Shown here one piece after another: positions 16,396-25,806 of a stretch of 64,000 nucleotides of DNA. The notes below the pieces were generated by a model, which saw nothing but the letters and a program-made list of their open reading frames with translations, did no database searches and was not told the DNA's origin. The stretch is taken from positions 1,426,001 through 1,490,000 of the forward strand of contig NZ_CP086068.1 of NCBI RefSeq assembly GCF_020783335.1, in the 5' to 3' direction. The first letter of the stretch is position 1, and each line of letters begins with the position of its first letter. The position numbers were made by a program, and so were the translations under genes. The stretch comes from Mucilaginibacter daejeonensis. GTDB taxonomy: Bacteria; Bacteroidota; Bacteroidia; Sphingobacteriales; Sphingobacteriaceae.

Positions 16396-19300
16396 TTAAT
16401 TCTCCCCATCACTGGTACCGAACAGATAAGTTTCGGTGCTGCCCACCGGCAAGCTCACCATCTCTCCGCGGTTAAGCTGCCACCAAAAGCGCATACGTGG
16501 CTTTTCGGTGTTGCCGATCTGGTTCATGGAGTCGGAGTCGTACAAACGGCCGTTCACCATCACATATTTGATGTTGTCACTATGTCGGATATCGTCCAGC
16601 GGGTTTTGGTTCAGGATCACCAGGTCGGCCAGTTTGCCAACCTCTAATGAGCCGATCTCTTTATCCATGCCTAAGTAAGCCGCACCGTTAATGGTTGCAC
16701 AGCGCAGTGCCTGCATGGGAGTAAAGCCGCCCTGTCCCAGCATCCACAGTTCCCAATGCGCACCCAATCCTTGCAGTTGACCGTGTGCACCTAAGTTGAC
16801 ACGTGTGCCACCATCGGCAATGTATTTGGTGGCTTTAGCCGCATCGATGTGGCCGTAGTCACCATACTCGGAGGTACTGCGCCTGCGCGACCTTGCATCA
16901 ATGATGGACGGCGGTGTAAAGCTTAGTAAATGTTCATTCTTCCAGACCTCATTGCGGTCGTACCAATAATTCTCACCGAACTGGCTGCCGTAGGTCACGA
17001 TCAGCGTAGGCGTGTAACCGGTTCGGCTGGCGTTCCAAAAGCTTTTCACATCCTTATAGACCGGCCAAACGGGTATATTGTGTTCGATGCCGGTATGGCC
17101 GTCGGCGATCATACTCATATTGGTAAAAAAGGTAGAACCGCCCTCGGGCACCACTTCCATTTGCAGTTGGCGGGCCGCCTCAATGATCTGCTGGCGCTGT
17201 TCGCGTCGTGGTTGATTATAACTTTTCACAGAGAACGCGCCTACTGCCTTGAGCCGGCGCAAATGTGATAACGCGTCGTCAACGCTATTGATCACCGCTT
17301 TAAAGTCGCCATCGGCGCCGTAAAGTATCGTACCTGTCGAGTATACCCTTGGGCCCACCATATTGCCCGCCTTCAACATTTCCGACTGGCTGAACACCAT
17401 CTCGGTGTTACTGGATGGGTCGTGCGAGGTGGTCACACCATAGGCCAGGTTGGCAAAGTAATGCCAGTCCTGCTGGGGCGATATGCCGTCAGGACTTACC
17501 CCTAAATGCCCGTGCACGTCCACCAAGCCAGGGATGATGGTCTTGCCTTGCATATTGTACACCTTAGCATCAGCAGGTGGTGTCACATCCTTGCCCAATG
17601 CCATGATCACGTTCTGATCGATCACAATGGTACCTTTGTCGATCACTTCTTCGCCCTTCATGGTAATGATACGCACGTTCGTGAACGCTATCTTCCCGGC
17701 CGGTACATCGGTCCTCAGCCTCAGGCCAATATCGGTCCCGGCGGTATCGGTCGATGGCTTTTCCTTATCGTTATCCATGTCAGTGAACGGAAACGCCTGG
17801 CGAATGCTGCGTTTGTAATATTTTGGGCCAAGGGTCCACATCAATTGCTCACTGTTACGGCTCCAATGCAGGTAGGTTCCGGCATCTCGCGTAAGACGGC
17901 TTAGGGGCAGTGCTTTGTTGGTAGACGATAGCTCCTGCGCATTACCGGTCATCGTCATGGGTGTGATATAGCAGTTGTACAGCTCAGTAAAGGCCATCCA
18001 CTTACCATCAGGACTCGGGCTGAACTGCGTAGCATACTGCGATGTATATAATGTCTTTGGCGAAATTCCCGGCTTTAACAGGTCAAGCATCTTAAAGGCC
18101 TTTTTATCGGCTTCGGTGCTCTGGTAAAATATCTTGCTGTCGTCACTGCTGAACTGTGGACGCACCCCGTTATTCAGGATCAATTGAGGCGAACCGCCGG
18201 TAGCAGGTGCGATATAGATGCCCGGTTCTTTTCCAAAAGCATAGCCTAACACATCATTGCCCTCACCTTTGCGGTAAATGATCTTATCACCCTTGTTGGA
18301 GAACTTGGGTGAGTAATACAAGCCCCTTTCAGTAGTAACGCGGGTAATGCGTTTGGTGGTTAGGTCTACCATGCTGACGGTCCCTTTGTTCTCATCGCTC
18401 CAGGTGGTGTAAACCAATTGCTTACCATCGGGGCTGAAGGATGGCTCATACTCGAATTCGCGCGAGGTGGTGACACGTTCAGGCTTGCCTGAAGGAAGGT
18501 CTTTCAGATAGATATAGCCGGCGGCGTTGAACGCCACGCGCTTACCATCGGGCGAGGTGGTAAGCTGCCTGATCATCTTTACCGTGAACTCTTCTTGAAA
18601 TACCTTTTGCTGGAAGTGCAGCGCATCGGTTATGCTTTGCTGCGAGGTGACCTCGAATGGGATATTGGTGGCATTAAGCGTGGAGATGTCCACATTCCAG
18701 ATCTTGCCGTTAGCGTAAAAGATGATATGCTGATCATCGGGCAGCCAGTTGAAATTCGGATAAGTGCCGAAGATCGCCCAGGTCTCTTGCTGGTCATGCG
18801 ACAAGTTGTTATAAACCGGCCATTCCTCGCCTGTGCCAAGGTTATGGATGTACAGCACTGACTTTAACCGAACGCGTTTCACAAATGCTAACAGTTTGCC
18901 ATCATGTGATAGCTGCGGACGACAGGCGCCGCCTGCACCTCCGGTCACGGTCTCGGTCTCGCCGGTGTTGCGGTTCAGCCTTTTAATGGCGTAGATGCCT
19001 TGATTAGGGTCTTTATTGTATTGAAAGTTAGGCCCCGGCGTAACATCCTCGCTCCAGTAAACAAAGGTGCCTTTGGGCGATACCACCGGTTCGCCTGCAT
19101 CCTGCTGGTCGTTCTTGCGTTTGGTGAGTTGTACGCCTTCGCCACCAATTTTATGGTACATCCACAACTCTCCCGCACCCAGTGAACGAGTGGCGGTAAA
19201 GTGCTTACGTGCTACGATGTACTGGCCATCCGGCGTCCAGGCTGGATTGTTGAGTAGTCTGAAGTTCTCCTTAGTGACCGGATGTCGGGCGCCACCGTCG

Positions 19301-19635
19301 GCATTCATGATCCAGATATTGTCGCCACCATCGCGATCACTGGTAAAAGCGATCTGCTTACCATCTGGGCTAAAGCGGGGCTGTACCTCCCAGGCCTTAC
19401 CGCCGCTGATCAATGTGGCCTTGCCGCCAGTTATAGGCATGATGTATATGTCGCCAAGCAGGTCGAAAGCGATGGTCTTGCCATCTGGGCTAACATCAAG
19501 ATTCATCCAGGTACCTTCGTTGGTATTGATGGTCACTTTTTTGGTATTGCCTTGCGAGGTCTCTACATTCCAACGCTGCGCCCATAGTGGTATGGTGATC
19601 AGCGTAAAGAGCACGCCTAAGTAAGCTTTTTTCAT
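16396..19635 (-). CDS. Secreted TolB-type beta-propeller + amidohydrolase fusion
   Basis: 1079 residues with an SPI signal (MKKAYLGVLFTLITIPLWAQ). About residues 40-600 are PD40/TolB-like propeller repeats, each with the signature SPDGKxIAF. From about 640 an amidohydrolase domain follows: the first metal motif is DVHGHLG, later IEHNIPV and GAHGQLQGLGAHWE, and the closing strand is SLEVGKLADLVILNQNP. Such fusions occur in Bacteroidota and are thought to hydrolyse cyclic amides or dipeptides. Substrate unknown. Transcribed alone. Confidence 0.92.
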   Translation of the reverse strand: MKKAYLGVLFTLITIPLWAQRWNVETSQGNTKKVTINTNEGTWMNLDVSPDGKTIAFDLLGDIYIMPITGGKATLISGGKAWEVQPRFSPDGKQIAFTSDRDGGDNIWIMNADGGARHPVTKENFRLLNNPAWTPDGQYIVARKHFTATRSLGAGELWMYHKIGGEGVQLTKRKNDQQDAGEPVVSPKGTFVYWSEDVTPGPNFQYNKDPNQGIYAIKRLNRNTGETETVTGGAGGACRPQLSHDGKLLAFVKRVRLKSVLYIHNLGTGEEWPVYNNLSHDQQETWAIFGTYPNFNWLPDDQHIIFYANGKIWNVDISTLNATNIPFEVTSQQSITDALHFQQKVFQEEFTVKMIRQLTTSPDGKRVAFNAAGYIYLKDLPSGKPERVTTSREFEYEPSFSPDGKQLVYTTWSDENKGTVSMVDLTTKRITRVTTERGLYYSPKFSNKGDKIIYRKGEGNDVLGYAFGKEPGIYIAPATGGSPQLILNNGVRPQFSSDDSKIFYQSTEADKKAFKMLDLLKPGISPKTLYTSQYATQFSPSPDGKWMAFTELYNCYITPMTMTGNAQELSSTNKALPLSRLTRDAGTYLHWSRNSEQLMWTLGPKYYKRSIRQAFPFTDMDNDKEKPSTDTAGTDIGLRLRTDVPAGKIAFTNVRIITMKGEEVIDKGTIVIDQNVIMALGKDVTPPADAKVYNMQGKTIIPGLVDVHGHLGVSPDGISPQQDWHYFANLAYGVTTSHDPSSNTEMVFSQSEMLKAGNMVGPRVYSTGTILYGADGDFKAVINSVDDALSHLRRLKAVGAFSVKSYNQPRREQRQQIIEAARQLQMEVVPEGGSTFFTNMSMIADGHTGIEHNIPVWPVYKDVKSFWNASRTGYTPTLIVTYGSQFGENYWYDRNEVWKNEHLLSFTPPSIIDARSRRRSTSEYGDYGHIDAAKATKYIADGGTRVNLGAHGQLQGLGAHWELWMLGQGGFTPMQALRCATINGAAYLGMDKEIGSLEVGKLADLVILNQNPLDDIRHSDNIKYVMVNGRLYDSDSMNQIGNTEKPRMRFWWQLNRGEMVSLPVGSTETYLFGTSDGEN

Positions 19636-19802
19636 AGTAGTTCAGTAGCTGGCTAAAATAACGAAAAAAGCGCCGAAGAGTTGGCTGAGCCGCAGTACCG
19701 GACCAAGCCAAGCGTCTTTTGACGTTACGTTGATCTTAGCATGCCACGATCACTATGGCTCCTTTACCCGGCCGCTTTTTTTCTTACTTTTAACTTTTAC
19801 CC

Positions 19803-21056
19803 ATGAAAGATCTTTACAAGAATTACAGCGGCATTATCTGGCTTTTGACCGGCATCCTGTTAGGCAGCCTGGCCGGGTCCATTTTCGGCAAAAAGATAGA
19901 AGTGCTGAAACCCATCGGCGACATCTTTCTCAACCTGCTGTTCACCGCGGTGATACCCTTGGTCTTCTTTGCCATCGCATCGGCTATAGCCGGGCTGGAG
20001 AGGGGCAACAAGCTGACCAGGATCATGGGAGTGATGTGCGCCGTGTTCTTAGGAACAGTCTTGGTATCGGCCATGGTGACGATCATAGCAGTATGGCTTT
20101 TCCCGATACATGAAACGCTTACGGGTGTTAAGCTTATAGAAGCTACCAGCGATCGATCGGTCGGTGATCAGATCACCAATATATTCACCACGGGGGAGTT
20201 CTATCAGCTTTTATCGCGTAAAAGCATGTTGGCCATGATCATCTTTTCCGTTATCATTGGTTTTGCCACCTTACGGGCGGGGGAGAAGGGAGAGGCGTTC
20301 CGTCGGTTCCTGCAAGCCGGTAACGAGGTGTTCAAACAAGTGTTCATCCTGATCATGAAGATGGGGCCGTTGGGCTTGGGCGCTTACTTCGCTTACCAGG
20401 TGGGCGTGTTCGGCCCACAATTATTTGGCGCTTATGCGCGGTCGTTAGGCTTATATTACAGCGTTGGTGCCGTTTATTTTGTGGTGGGATTTAGTGCCTA
20501 CGCGTTCATAGCCGGTGGCATCAAAGGAGTTCGTAAATTCTGGAAGAACAATATCGTGCCATCGGCCACGGCCGTGGGCACTTGCAGCAGCATAGCCACC
20601 ATCCCGGCAAATATGGATGCGGCCAAGAACATCGGCATCCCCGACGTGATCACCAACGTGACCATTCCTTTAGGGGCGACCTTGCACAAAGACGGCTCCA
20701 GCATATCATCCATCATCAAAATGGCGGTAGTATTTGCCCTGTTCGGCAAGAGTTTTAATAGTGTGGATGTGATCGTGCTCGCTTTGGGCATGACCGTGCT
20801 GGTAAGCCTGGTGGAAGGTGGTATACCGAATGGCGGTTATGTAGGCGAGTTGCTATTTATATCGGCTTATGGTTTCCCGCCCGAGGCATTGCCACCGGCC
20901 ATGATCATTGGTACCTTAGTGGATCCCATGGCCACCCTGTTGAACGCAACAGGTGACACGGTAGCGGCTATGCTCATTGCCCGTTTTACCGAAGGAAGGG
21001 GTTGGATGGATAGGGCAAATGAACCGCTGACCTCGCCAAGCGTAAGCACTGCCTAA
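19803..21056 (+). CDS. Dicarboxylate/amino acid:cation symporter (DAACS, GltP/DctA type)
   Basis: 417-residue inner-membrane transporter with about eight helices and two re-entrant loops. The serine-rich hairpin appears as TCSSIATIP, the TM7 region as NVTIPLGATLHKDGSS, and the TM8 substrate signature as NATGDTVAAMLIARF. It imports glutamate, aspartate or C4-dicarboxylates with Na+ or H+. It has its own divergent promoter region (167 bp) shared with the amidohydrolase gene. Confidence 0.93.
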   Translation: MKDLYKNYSGIIWLLTGILLGSLAGSIFGKKIEVLKPIGDIFLNLLFTAVIPLVFFAIASAIAGLERGNKLTRIMGVMCAVFLGTVLVSAMVTIIAVWLFPIHETLTGVKLIEATSDRSVGDQITNIFTTGEFYQLLSRKSMLAMIIFSVIIGFATLRAGEKGEAFRRFLQAGNEVFKQVFILIMKMGPLGLGAYFAYQVGVFGPQLFGAYARSLGLYYSVGAVYFVVGFSAYAFIAGGIKGVRKFWKNNIVPSATAVGTCSSIATIPANMDAAKNIGIPDVITNVTIPLGATLHKDGSSISSIIKMAVVFALFGKSFNSVDVIVLALGMTVLVSLVEGGIPNGGYVGELLFISAYGFPPEALPPAMIIGTLVDPMATLLNATGDTVAAMLIARFTEGRGWMDRANEPLTSPSVSTA

Positions 21057-21141
21057 GCGCTAAATATGCTCATTATGATATCATTGAGCGGTTTTTTGCC
21101 ATGATCGATGTATATTTAGCCATCAATACGCTGCCCCGACC

Positions 21142-22488
21142 ATGTTGATGACCTGCCGCTCCGAAAATCGCTATCGTGTGATCAATTGCTTAGTGATCGC
21201 TATACTCATAACGTCATGCCGGCCCGCTCAAAGGCCAGATCATGACGCTTACTTCGCTCGGCATATCGCCCATGCACGTGAAATACGGTCCAGCCGCGTT
21301 CACCCTAAGGCCATAGCTTATATCGACTCTGTATACCGCAACGTTGATCGGCCCGGGATAGGTGACCTGGCGCAGGTATATGACTTTAAAAGCAACTATT
21401 ACTTATATGAGCAGGCCAATTACGAAAAGGCAGAGCTATATGCCGATAGCCTGCTTGACCTGCTAAGGCCTTATTATGGGCATGACCGTTACCGTGAGCA
21501 GTATGTGATGGCCTACATAGATAAGGCAAGCGCCTTGTATAAGCAAAAGTATTATTCATCGGCCTATGAATGGTACTTTCTGGGTAAGAACATGCTGAAT
21601 GGTAGTGATACGGCTTCCTGCAACAAGTACATGGCGCGCTTGAACAACAGCCTCGCCCAGGTAAGCTACGAACAGGGACGCTACAAAGCGGCCATACGTT
21701 GTTACCACGAATGCCTGAACAGAATAAGAGATCATCACGACCGCGAATCGTTCAAACTCAAGCAAGGTCTACTCGATAATATCGGCATCTGCTATAGCAA
21801 ACTTGACCGCCCCGATGACGCGATCAAATATTTTGAACAAGCGCTAAATGTGCTCGAGGCAGGTCATAAAAAGCACCCACAAATGGAGCTGTTCATCAAT
21901 TCCGCCATCGGTATCGTACAGGGGAATGAGGGAGACGCGTATCTGCAAAAGAAGGATTTTCAAGAGGCGGAAAGGTTGTATCGTTCAAGTATAGCGATCA
22001 ACTCACAAAAAGACCACTTTAACATAGATGCACGTTACACCAAGGTCAAGTTGGCTGCGCTGTACATCATAGCCAGGCGCTATGCCGAAGCCCGAAGGCT
22101 GCTTGATGAGGTTCGGCCTGATATAGACAAGAATTATAAGCCTGAAATGATGCGCTGGTTAATGACCAACGCCGAATATTATCGCCATGCACCCGACGGT
22201 AACATGGTAAAGGCCTTTGATGATCTGCGCCGATATGTTGCGATAAATGATTCTGCACAGGCTGAGGTCAGGGTAGCTGCCAATGCCAATTACAACGAAC
22301 AATTTGCCCTGCTGCAAAGACAATATGAGTTAAAGGCCGATGAAAAGCGCGATAAACTTAATGACCTTATTATTTTCTCGATAGCGCTGATCGGGGTGCT
22401 CATTGCAGCCATCACCGGGTCCATACTCTTGAAACGAACACTGAGCGGCAGATCCACTATGGTGCGCAAAGCGGCTGACCTTCCCTGA
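21142..22488 (+). CDS. TPR lipoprotein with C-terminal membrane segment (kinase-less sensor)
   Basis: 448 residues. N-terminal hydrophobic stretch with lipobox-like LITSC, then TPR units through about residue 350 (KYYSSAYEWYFLGKNM, EQGRYKAAIRCYHECLNRI, KLDRPDDAIKYFEQALNVL). A coiled segment and a single helix (about 407-432, IIFSIALIGVLIAAITGSIL) follow, then only about 16 residues. This is the sensor half of Bacteroidota TPR histidine kinases, but the chain stops directly after the membrane segment. No kinase frame follows. Either a truncated kinase or a genuine stand-alone form. Confidence 0.8.
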   Translation: MLMTCRSENRYRVINCLVIAILITSCRPAQRPDHDAYFARHIAHAREIRSSRVHPKAIAYIDSVYRNVDRPGIGDLAQVYDFKSNYYLYEQANYEKAELYADSLLDLLRPYYGHDRYREQYVMAYIDKASALYKQKYYSSAYEWYFLGKNMLNGSDTASCNKYMARLNNSLAQVSYEQGRYKAAIRCYHECLNRIRDHHDRESFKLKQGLLDNIGICYSKLDRPDDAIKYFEQALNVLEAGHKKHPQMELFINSAIGIVQGNEGDAYLQKKDFQEAERLYRSSIAINSQKDHFNIDARYTKVKLAALYIIARRYAEARRLLDEVRPDIDKNYKPEMMRWLMTNAEYYRHAPDGNMVKAFDDLRRYVAINDSAQAEVRVAANANYNEQFALLQRQYELKADEKRDKLNDLIIFSIALIGVLIAAITGSILLKRTLSGRSTMVRKAADLP

Positions 22489-22541
22489 CACTTTTAATTT
22501 AACATACCGATCACTATATTACACTCCTCAACACGTTCAAC

Positions 22542-23015
22542 ATGAAAAAGATAGCACTATTTATCATCGCCATGGTCATAGCGACCGTGACCTTCGCCCA
22601 AATCAACATCACGCCTGCGGCCCCAGGCGTTAGCTACGGCAAAAAGATCACTAAAGACCACGCTATAGACCTGGCATCGTTAAATAAGCATCTGGCTAAG
22701 GACACCGTTTATAGTGGCAAGATCACTGGCCAGGTGGTAGAGGTTTGTAAGAAAAAAGGCTGCTTCATGACGCTTAAGCAGGCTAATGGCGAGGACATTA
22801 TGGTACGCTTCACTGACTACGCCTACTTTATGCCGCAGAACATCGTGGGTAAAAAAGTAGTAGTTGAGGGCACCGCAAAAGTGAAAGAGACCTCGGTAGA
22901 ACGCTTACGCCACTATGCTGCTGATGCGGGTAAAACCAAAAGCGAGATCGCCAAGATCAGCAAGCCAAAAAAAGATATCAGCATTATGGCTGATGGCGTG
23001 CTGGTGACAGAGTAA
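22542..23015 (+). CDS. DUF4920 domain protein, secreted
   Basis: 157 residues with a signal peptide ending near TFAQ. The OB-like DUF4920 core reads YSGKITGQVVEVCKKKGCFM, then IMVRFTDYAYFMP and VVVEGTAKV, which includes the conserved CxxxGC motif. The family is found mainly in Bacteroidota and has no established function; the paired cysteines suggest metal or thiol chemistry in the periplasm. It follows the TPR gene by 53 bp. Confidence 0.88.
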   Translation: MKKIALFIIAMVIATVTFAQINITPAAPGVSYGKKITKDHAIDLASLNKHLAKDTVYSGKITGQVVEVCKKKGCFMTLKQANGEDIMVRFTDYAYFMPQNIVGKKVVVEGTAKVKETSVERLRHYAADAGKTKSEIAKISKPKKDISIMADGVLVTE

Positions 23016-23053
23016 CCTCGAGTCCATCTTAACAACGATCACTTATTGATCAT

Positions 23054-23095
23054 ACGACAAAGCGCCATGACCGATCGGTCATGGCGCTTTGTCGT
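23054..23095. terminator. Perfect 42-bp palindrome, probable bidirectional terminator
   Basis: Two exact 21-bp arms without a spacer between convergent genes. The inner stem is rich in GC (GCGCCATGACCGA). No long T run follows on either side, so termination would rest on the stem itself and the short TTTG step. It might instead be a protein site. Confidence 0.6.
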
Positions 23096-23137
23096 AAATT
23101 AGACCTGGACGAGCGTTTATTCATTTACACCGTACAG

Positions 23138-24169
23138 CTAGGGCTGCATGGTGGCACATGAACAATTGGTGGTGTCCTTTACGCCCAATTTGCCCAGGAA
23201 GTATTGGTAGAACTTCATGCGGTCCTTCATACTATAGTTGTTCTCGCCTTTATTGCACTCTACCTCACCGTTCACGATATTGATGGTCATACCGAAGCCC
23301 GGCGCTCTGCCTTTTGCTTTGTCTTTAGGCTTAGGTTGCCAAACGCCTATCATCACATCATGTGCCGATGGTTTGTGCGTTTGCGGTGTCATCCAAAAAT
23401 AAATAGCGGTCTTGAAGGCCAGCACCGCATCGGTCTGGATGAGGTCGGGGTTCTTTAATAAGATGTTGTGGTCACCCAATATCACATCGCCTGCATAACC
23501 ATAATTACCATTATAGCTTAACTGTACCGGTCCGCGGCCGTAATATTTTTTGCCGGGCACAGGTGGGTACTCGTCATTCTCGGCCACATAAGCATTGGTA
23601 GTATCCTTTTCATGGATGTACATTAATCCATCGGTAAAGGTGTCATCCTCGCCGCCGCGTGTTTCATGAGCGATATTGGCAAAAAAGGCTGCCAGTTCTT
23701 TTTTATTGGTGGCCGGGTCCTTTTCAGCGCAAAATTTGCCAAAGTCCACCTCGTAAACACTGTCGGGCTTTACCTTGGCCCAGCTTTCGTTCCAGTCCAC
23801 GTCCTGGCGTACCACTTTGCTTTGTCCGGTACGTTTATCGGTACGAGTGATCTGATACACTGAGGTGGCCCTGCGTGCTACCCTGATCTTAATATCGCCT
23901 AACTCTTTAATTGCCCTTACAAAGCTTTGGTAGGTATAGAATTTTTGGCGTTGGGGGAATAGTTCATTGAATTGTTTTTCGCCGATCAGGCTTGATGCGT
24001 CGGCTGCAGGTCTCATTGCGCTTGCTTGGGTTTGGACACTATCAGCGCTATTGTCGGCATGGCCCGCATTAGTGTTGCCACAGCTTAGGCTCAGTAGGGC
24101 CGAGGCGAATAGTATACTTAAAGTTATTTTGGAGCGGGTACGTATTTTACTGGATATGTGCGCAGACAT
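23138..24169 (-). CDS. Glycoside hydrolase family 19 (chitinase/endolysin-like) lipoprotein
   Basis: 343 residues from the ATG at 24167-24169. SPII signal with lipobox LSLSC, then an Ala/Ser/Asp linker. The GH19 fold is recognised by AAFFANIAHETRGG with catalytic E169, the substrate-groove stretch KYYGRGPVQLSYNGNYG, AIYFWMTPQTHKPSAHDV, and PGFGMTINIVNGEVECN. It should cleave chitin or peptidoglycan-like beta-1,4 HexNAc chains. Outer-membrane anchoring is inferred from the lipobox. Confidence 0.9.
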   Translation of the reverse strand: MSAHISSKIRTRSKITLSILFASALLSLSCGNTNAGHADNSADSVQTQASAMRPAADASSLIGEKQFNELFPQRQKFYTYQSFVRAIKELGDIKIRVARRATSVYQITRTDKRTGQSKVVRQDVDWNESWAKVKPDSVYEVDFGKFCAEKDPATNKKELAAFFANIAHETRGGEDDTFTDGLMYIHEKDTTNAYVAENDEYPPVPGKKYYGRGPVQLSYNGNYGYAGDVILGDHNILLKNPDLIQTDAVLAFKTAIYFWMTPQTHKPSAHDVMIGVWQPKPKDKAKGRAPGFGMTINIVNGEVECNKGENNYSMKDRMKFYQYFLGKLGVKDTTNCSCATMQP

Positions 24170-24264
24170 GTTGGTTATTTTAGGTATCAATGTATATAAC
24201 GGTAAACATCAAAATTTATTCACAATGCCGCAAACACCATTCATAATTATTTAATTGCAGGCCA

Positions 24265-24825
24265 ATGAAGATATATACTAAAACCGGGGATAAAGGTTTT
24301 ACCTCGCTCATAGGCGGCAGTCGGGTGCCTAAGTACCATATCCGCATCGAAAGCTATGGCACTGTTGATGAGCTGAACAGCTGCCTGGGCATGATCGCCT
24401 GCCAGCCCGATGTTGACCTGCATGACCGCGAGGTGCTTAAGCAAGTACAGGACCGGCTTTTTGATATGGGGGCCGTACTGGCCGCTGATTCGCAACGCTT
24501 GGTAATGGAACTACCCGGTATCATACCTGCCGATATAACCTTGTTGGAGGCGGAAATGGATGCAATGGAGAAAGAATTGCCGGCATTGAAACATTTTATA
24601 CTGCCCGGTGGTAATACCACTATATCGTACTGTCACCTGGCGCGCTGCGTATGCCGCCGGGCCGAAAGGTTAACCGTACAATTGGCGCAGGATGCACCCG
24701 TTGATGAGCACATCCTCATCTATTTGAACCGGTTGAGCGATCACCTGTTCATGCTGGCCCGTAAGATCGGTCATCAGCAAAATATAGAAGAGATCAGGTG
24801 GATGCCGCGGCGCGATACCGTTTGA
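24265..24825 (+). CDS. Corrinoid adenosyltransferase, PduO type
   Basis: Transfers the adenosyl group of ATP to cob(I)alamin or its precursors, producing coenzyme B12. 186 residues, typical length. Signature segments: N-terminal MKIYTKTGDKGFTSLIGG (ATP site), SYGTVDELNSCLG, FILPGGN, and ARCVCRRAER followed by LNRLSDHLFMLAR. Stands next to the DUF2795 gene, which has its own promoter, so the two are probably not one unit. Confidence 0.95.
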   Translation: MKIYTKTGDKGFTSLIGGSRVPKYHIRIESYGTVDELNSCLGMIACQPDVDLHDREVLKQVQDRLFDMGAVLAADSQRLVMELPGIIPADITLLEAEMDAMEKELPALKHFILPGGNTTISYCHLARCVCRRAERLTVQLAQDAPVDEHILIYLNRLSDHLFMLARKIGHQQNIEEIRWMPRRDTV

Positions 24826-24833
24826 AAAAATAA

Positions 24834-24866
24834 TTGGCCCTTGCGAAAAAAAATGTTATATTTTTG
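24834..24866 (+). promoter_or_regulatory. Promoter of the DUF2795 gene
   Basis: -7 box TATTTTTG at 24859-24866, preceded at 21 bp by TTGG (24834-24837) as a -33 element. The ATG is 42 bp downstream. Confidence 0.55.
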
Positions 24867-24907
24867 CGAAAATTGATAAATTAACAACAATAACAAAAAT
24901 CACAAAT

Positions 24908-25129
24908 ATGTACTGGACCCTTGAATTGGCTTCACATCTGGAAGATGCACCATGGCCTGCCACCAAAGACGAACTGATCGATTATGCTATACGTTCTGGT
25001 GCACCTGTTGAGGTGATCGAGAATCTCCAAGCCTTAGAGGACGACGGAGAGCCATACGAGAGCATTGAAGAGATATGGCCTGATTACCCTACTAAAGACG
25101 ACTTCTTTTTTAACGAAGACGAATACTAA
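24908..25129 (+). CDS. DUF2795 family protein
   Basis: 73-residue acidic cytosolic protein, almost wholly the conserved domain: MYWTLELASHLEDAPWPATKDELIDYA, then GAPVEVIENLQAL and a C-terminal acidic tail. The family is short, highly conserved in Bacteroidota, and of unknown function. It has its own promoter and terminator, so it is expressed independently. Confidence 0.92.
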   Translation: MYWTLELASHLEDAPWPATKDELIDYAIRSGAPVEVIENLQALEDDGEPYESIEEIWPDYPTKDDFFFNEDEY

Positions 25130-25137
25130 GCATAATG

Positions 25138-25166
25138 AAAAGACCCGCCATCAAGCGGGTCTTTTT
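25138..25166 (+). terminator. Terminator of the DUF2795 gene
   Basis: AAAGACCCGC and GCGGGTCTTT pair around CATCAA and run into T5. Confidence 0.88.
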
Positions 25167-25402
25167 GTTTCTGATCTTCACCTTGTCCGCTAAGCAGGCC
25201 GCCATTTAGTATGTTGACCATGCCTCCGTGGTGTTATTTGCGTGTCCCCATCTAATATTAATAAGGTCGTATTAGTCGTGCGCATGCCGCTTCTAAAGCA
25301 CAATTGAGCGTGCTATAACGCAGGTTTTTTAATTTTATTACAACATTTTAGAATTGCGTTGGTTAGCATATTAATAAATAACTCAACTAACACACTACTA
25401 TT

Positions 25403-25549
25403 ATGAGAGGGCTATTATACATTATCGCCGTTATCCTGGTCATCGGCTGGGTGCTTGGATTCTTTATGTACAATGCAGGCGGCATCATTCATATTCTCCT
25501 TGTGATCGCGATCATAGCATTGCTGCTTGGCGTTATCCGCAGGGCTTAA
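25403..25549 (+). CDS. lmo0937-type small membrane protein, copy 1
   Basis: A 48-residue gene. It starts MRGLLYIIAVILVIGWVLGFF and ends IIALLLGVIRRA, giving two short hydrophobic helices around a Gly/Asn turn. The MRGLLY start and LLGVIRRA end match the lmo0937 (DUF5670) miniprotein family. An AT-rich 270-bp region with a stem-less leader precedes it. Function is unknown; related proteins are often stress-associated. Confidence 0.85.
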   Translation: MRGLLYIIAVILVIGWVLGFFMYNAGGIIHILLVIAIIALLLGVIRRA

Positions 25550-25591
25550 CTGAACTTAATTTTTCATCATTTACCTTAAAAACAAATTACC

Positions 25592-25753
25592 ATGAGAGGC
25601 TTATTGTATCTTGTAGCAGTGATCTTAGTGATCCTTTGGGTTGTCGGATTCTTATTCCACGGTTTAGGCTCGTTCGGCGATGGTGGTATCATCCACGTAT
25701 TACTGGTTATCGCTATTGTAGCTATACTATTGGGCGTGATACGCCGCGCATAA
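25592..25753 (+). CDS. lmo0937-type small membrane protein, copy 2
   Basis: 53 residues, 42 bp after copy 1 and clearly a tandem duplicate: MRGLLYLVAVILVILWVVGF at the start, IVAILLGVIRRA at the end, with a slightly longer loop (HGLGSFGDGG). The two probably share a transcript that ends at the terminator at 25776-25806. Confidence 0.85.
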   Translation: MRGLLYLVAVILVILWVVGFLFHGLGSFGDGGIIHVLLVIAIVAILLGVIRRA

Positions 25754-25775
25754 GTAGCACCGCTACCATATCATT

Positions 25776-25806
25776 AGCCGCTTGTTATGTTAACAAGCGG
25801 CTTTTT
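25776..25806. terminator. Terminator shared with the 3' end of ispD
   Basis: AGCCGCTTGTTA and TAACAAGCGGCT pair around TGT and run into T5. The right arm encodes the last codons and stop of ispD on the other strand, so coding and terminator functions overlap. Confidence 0.85.
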
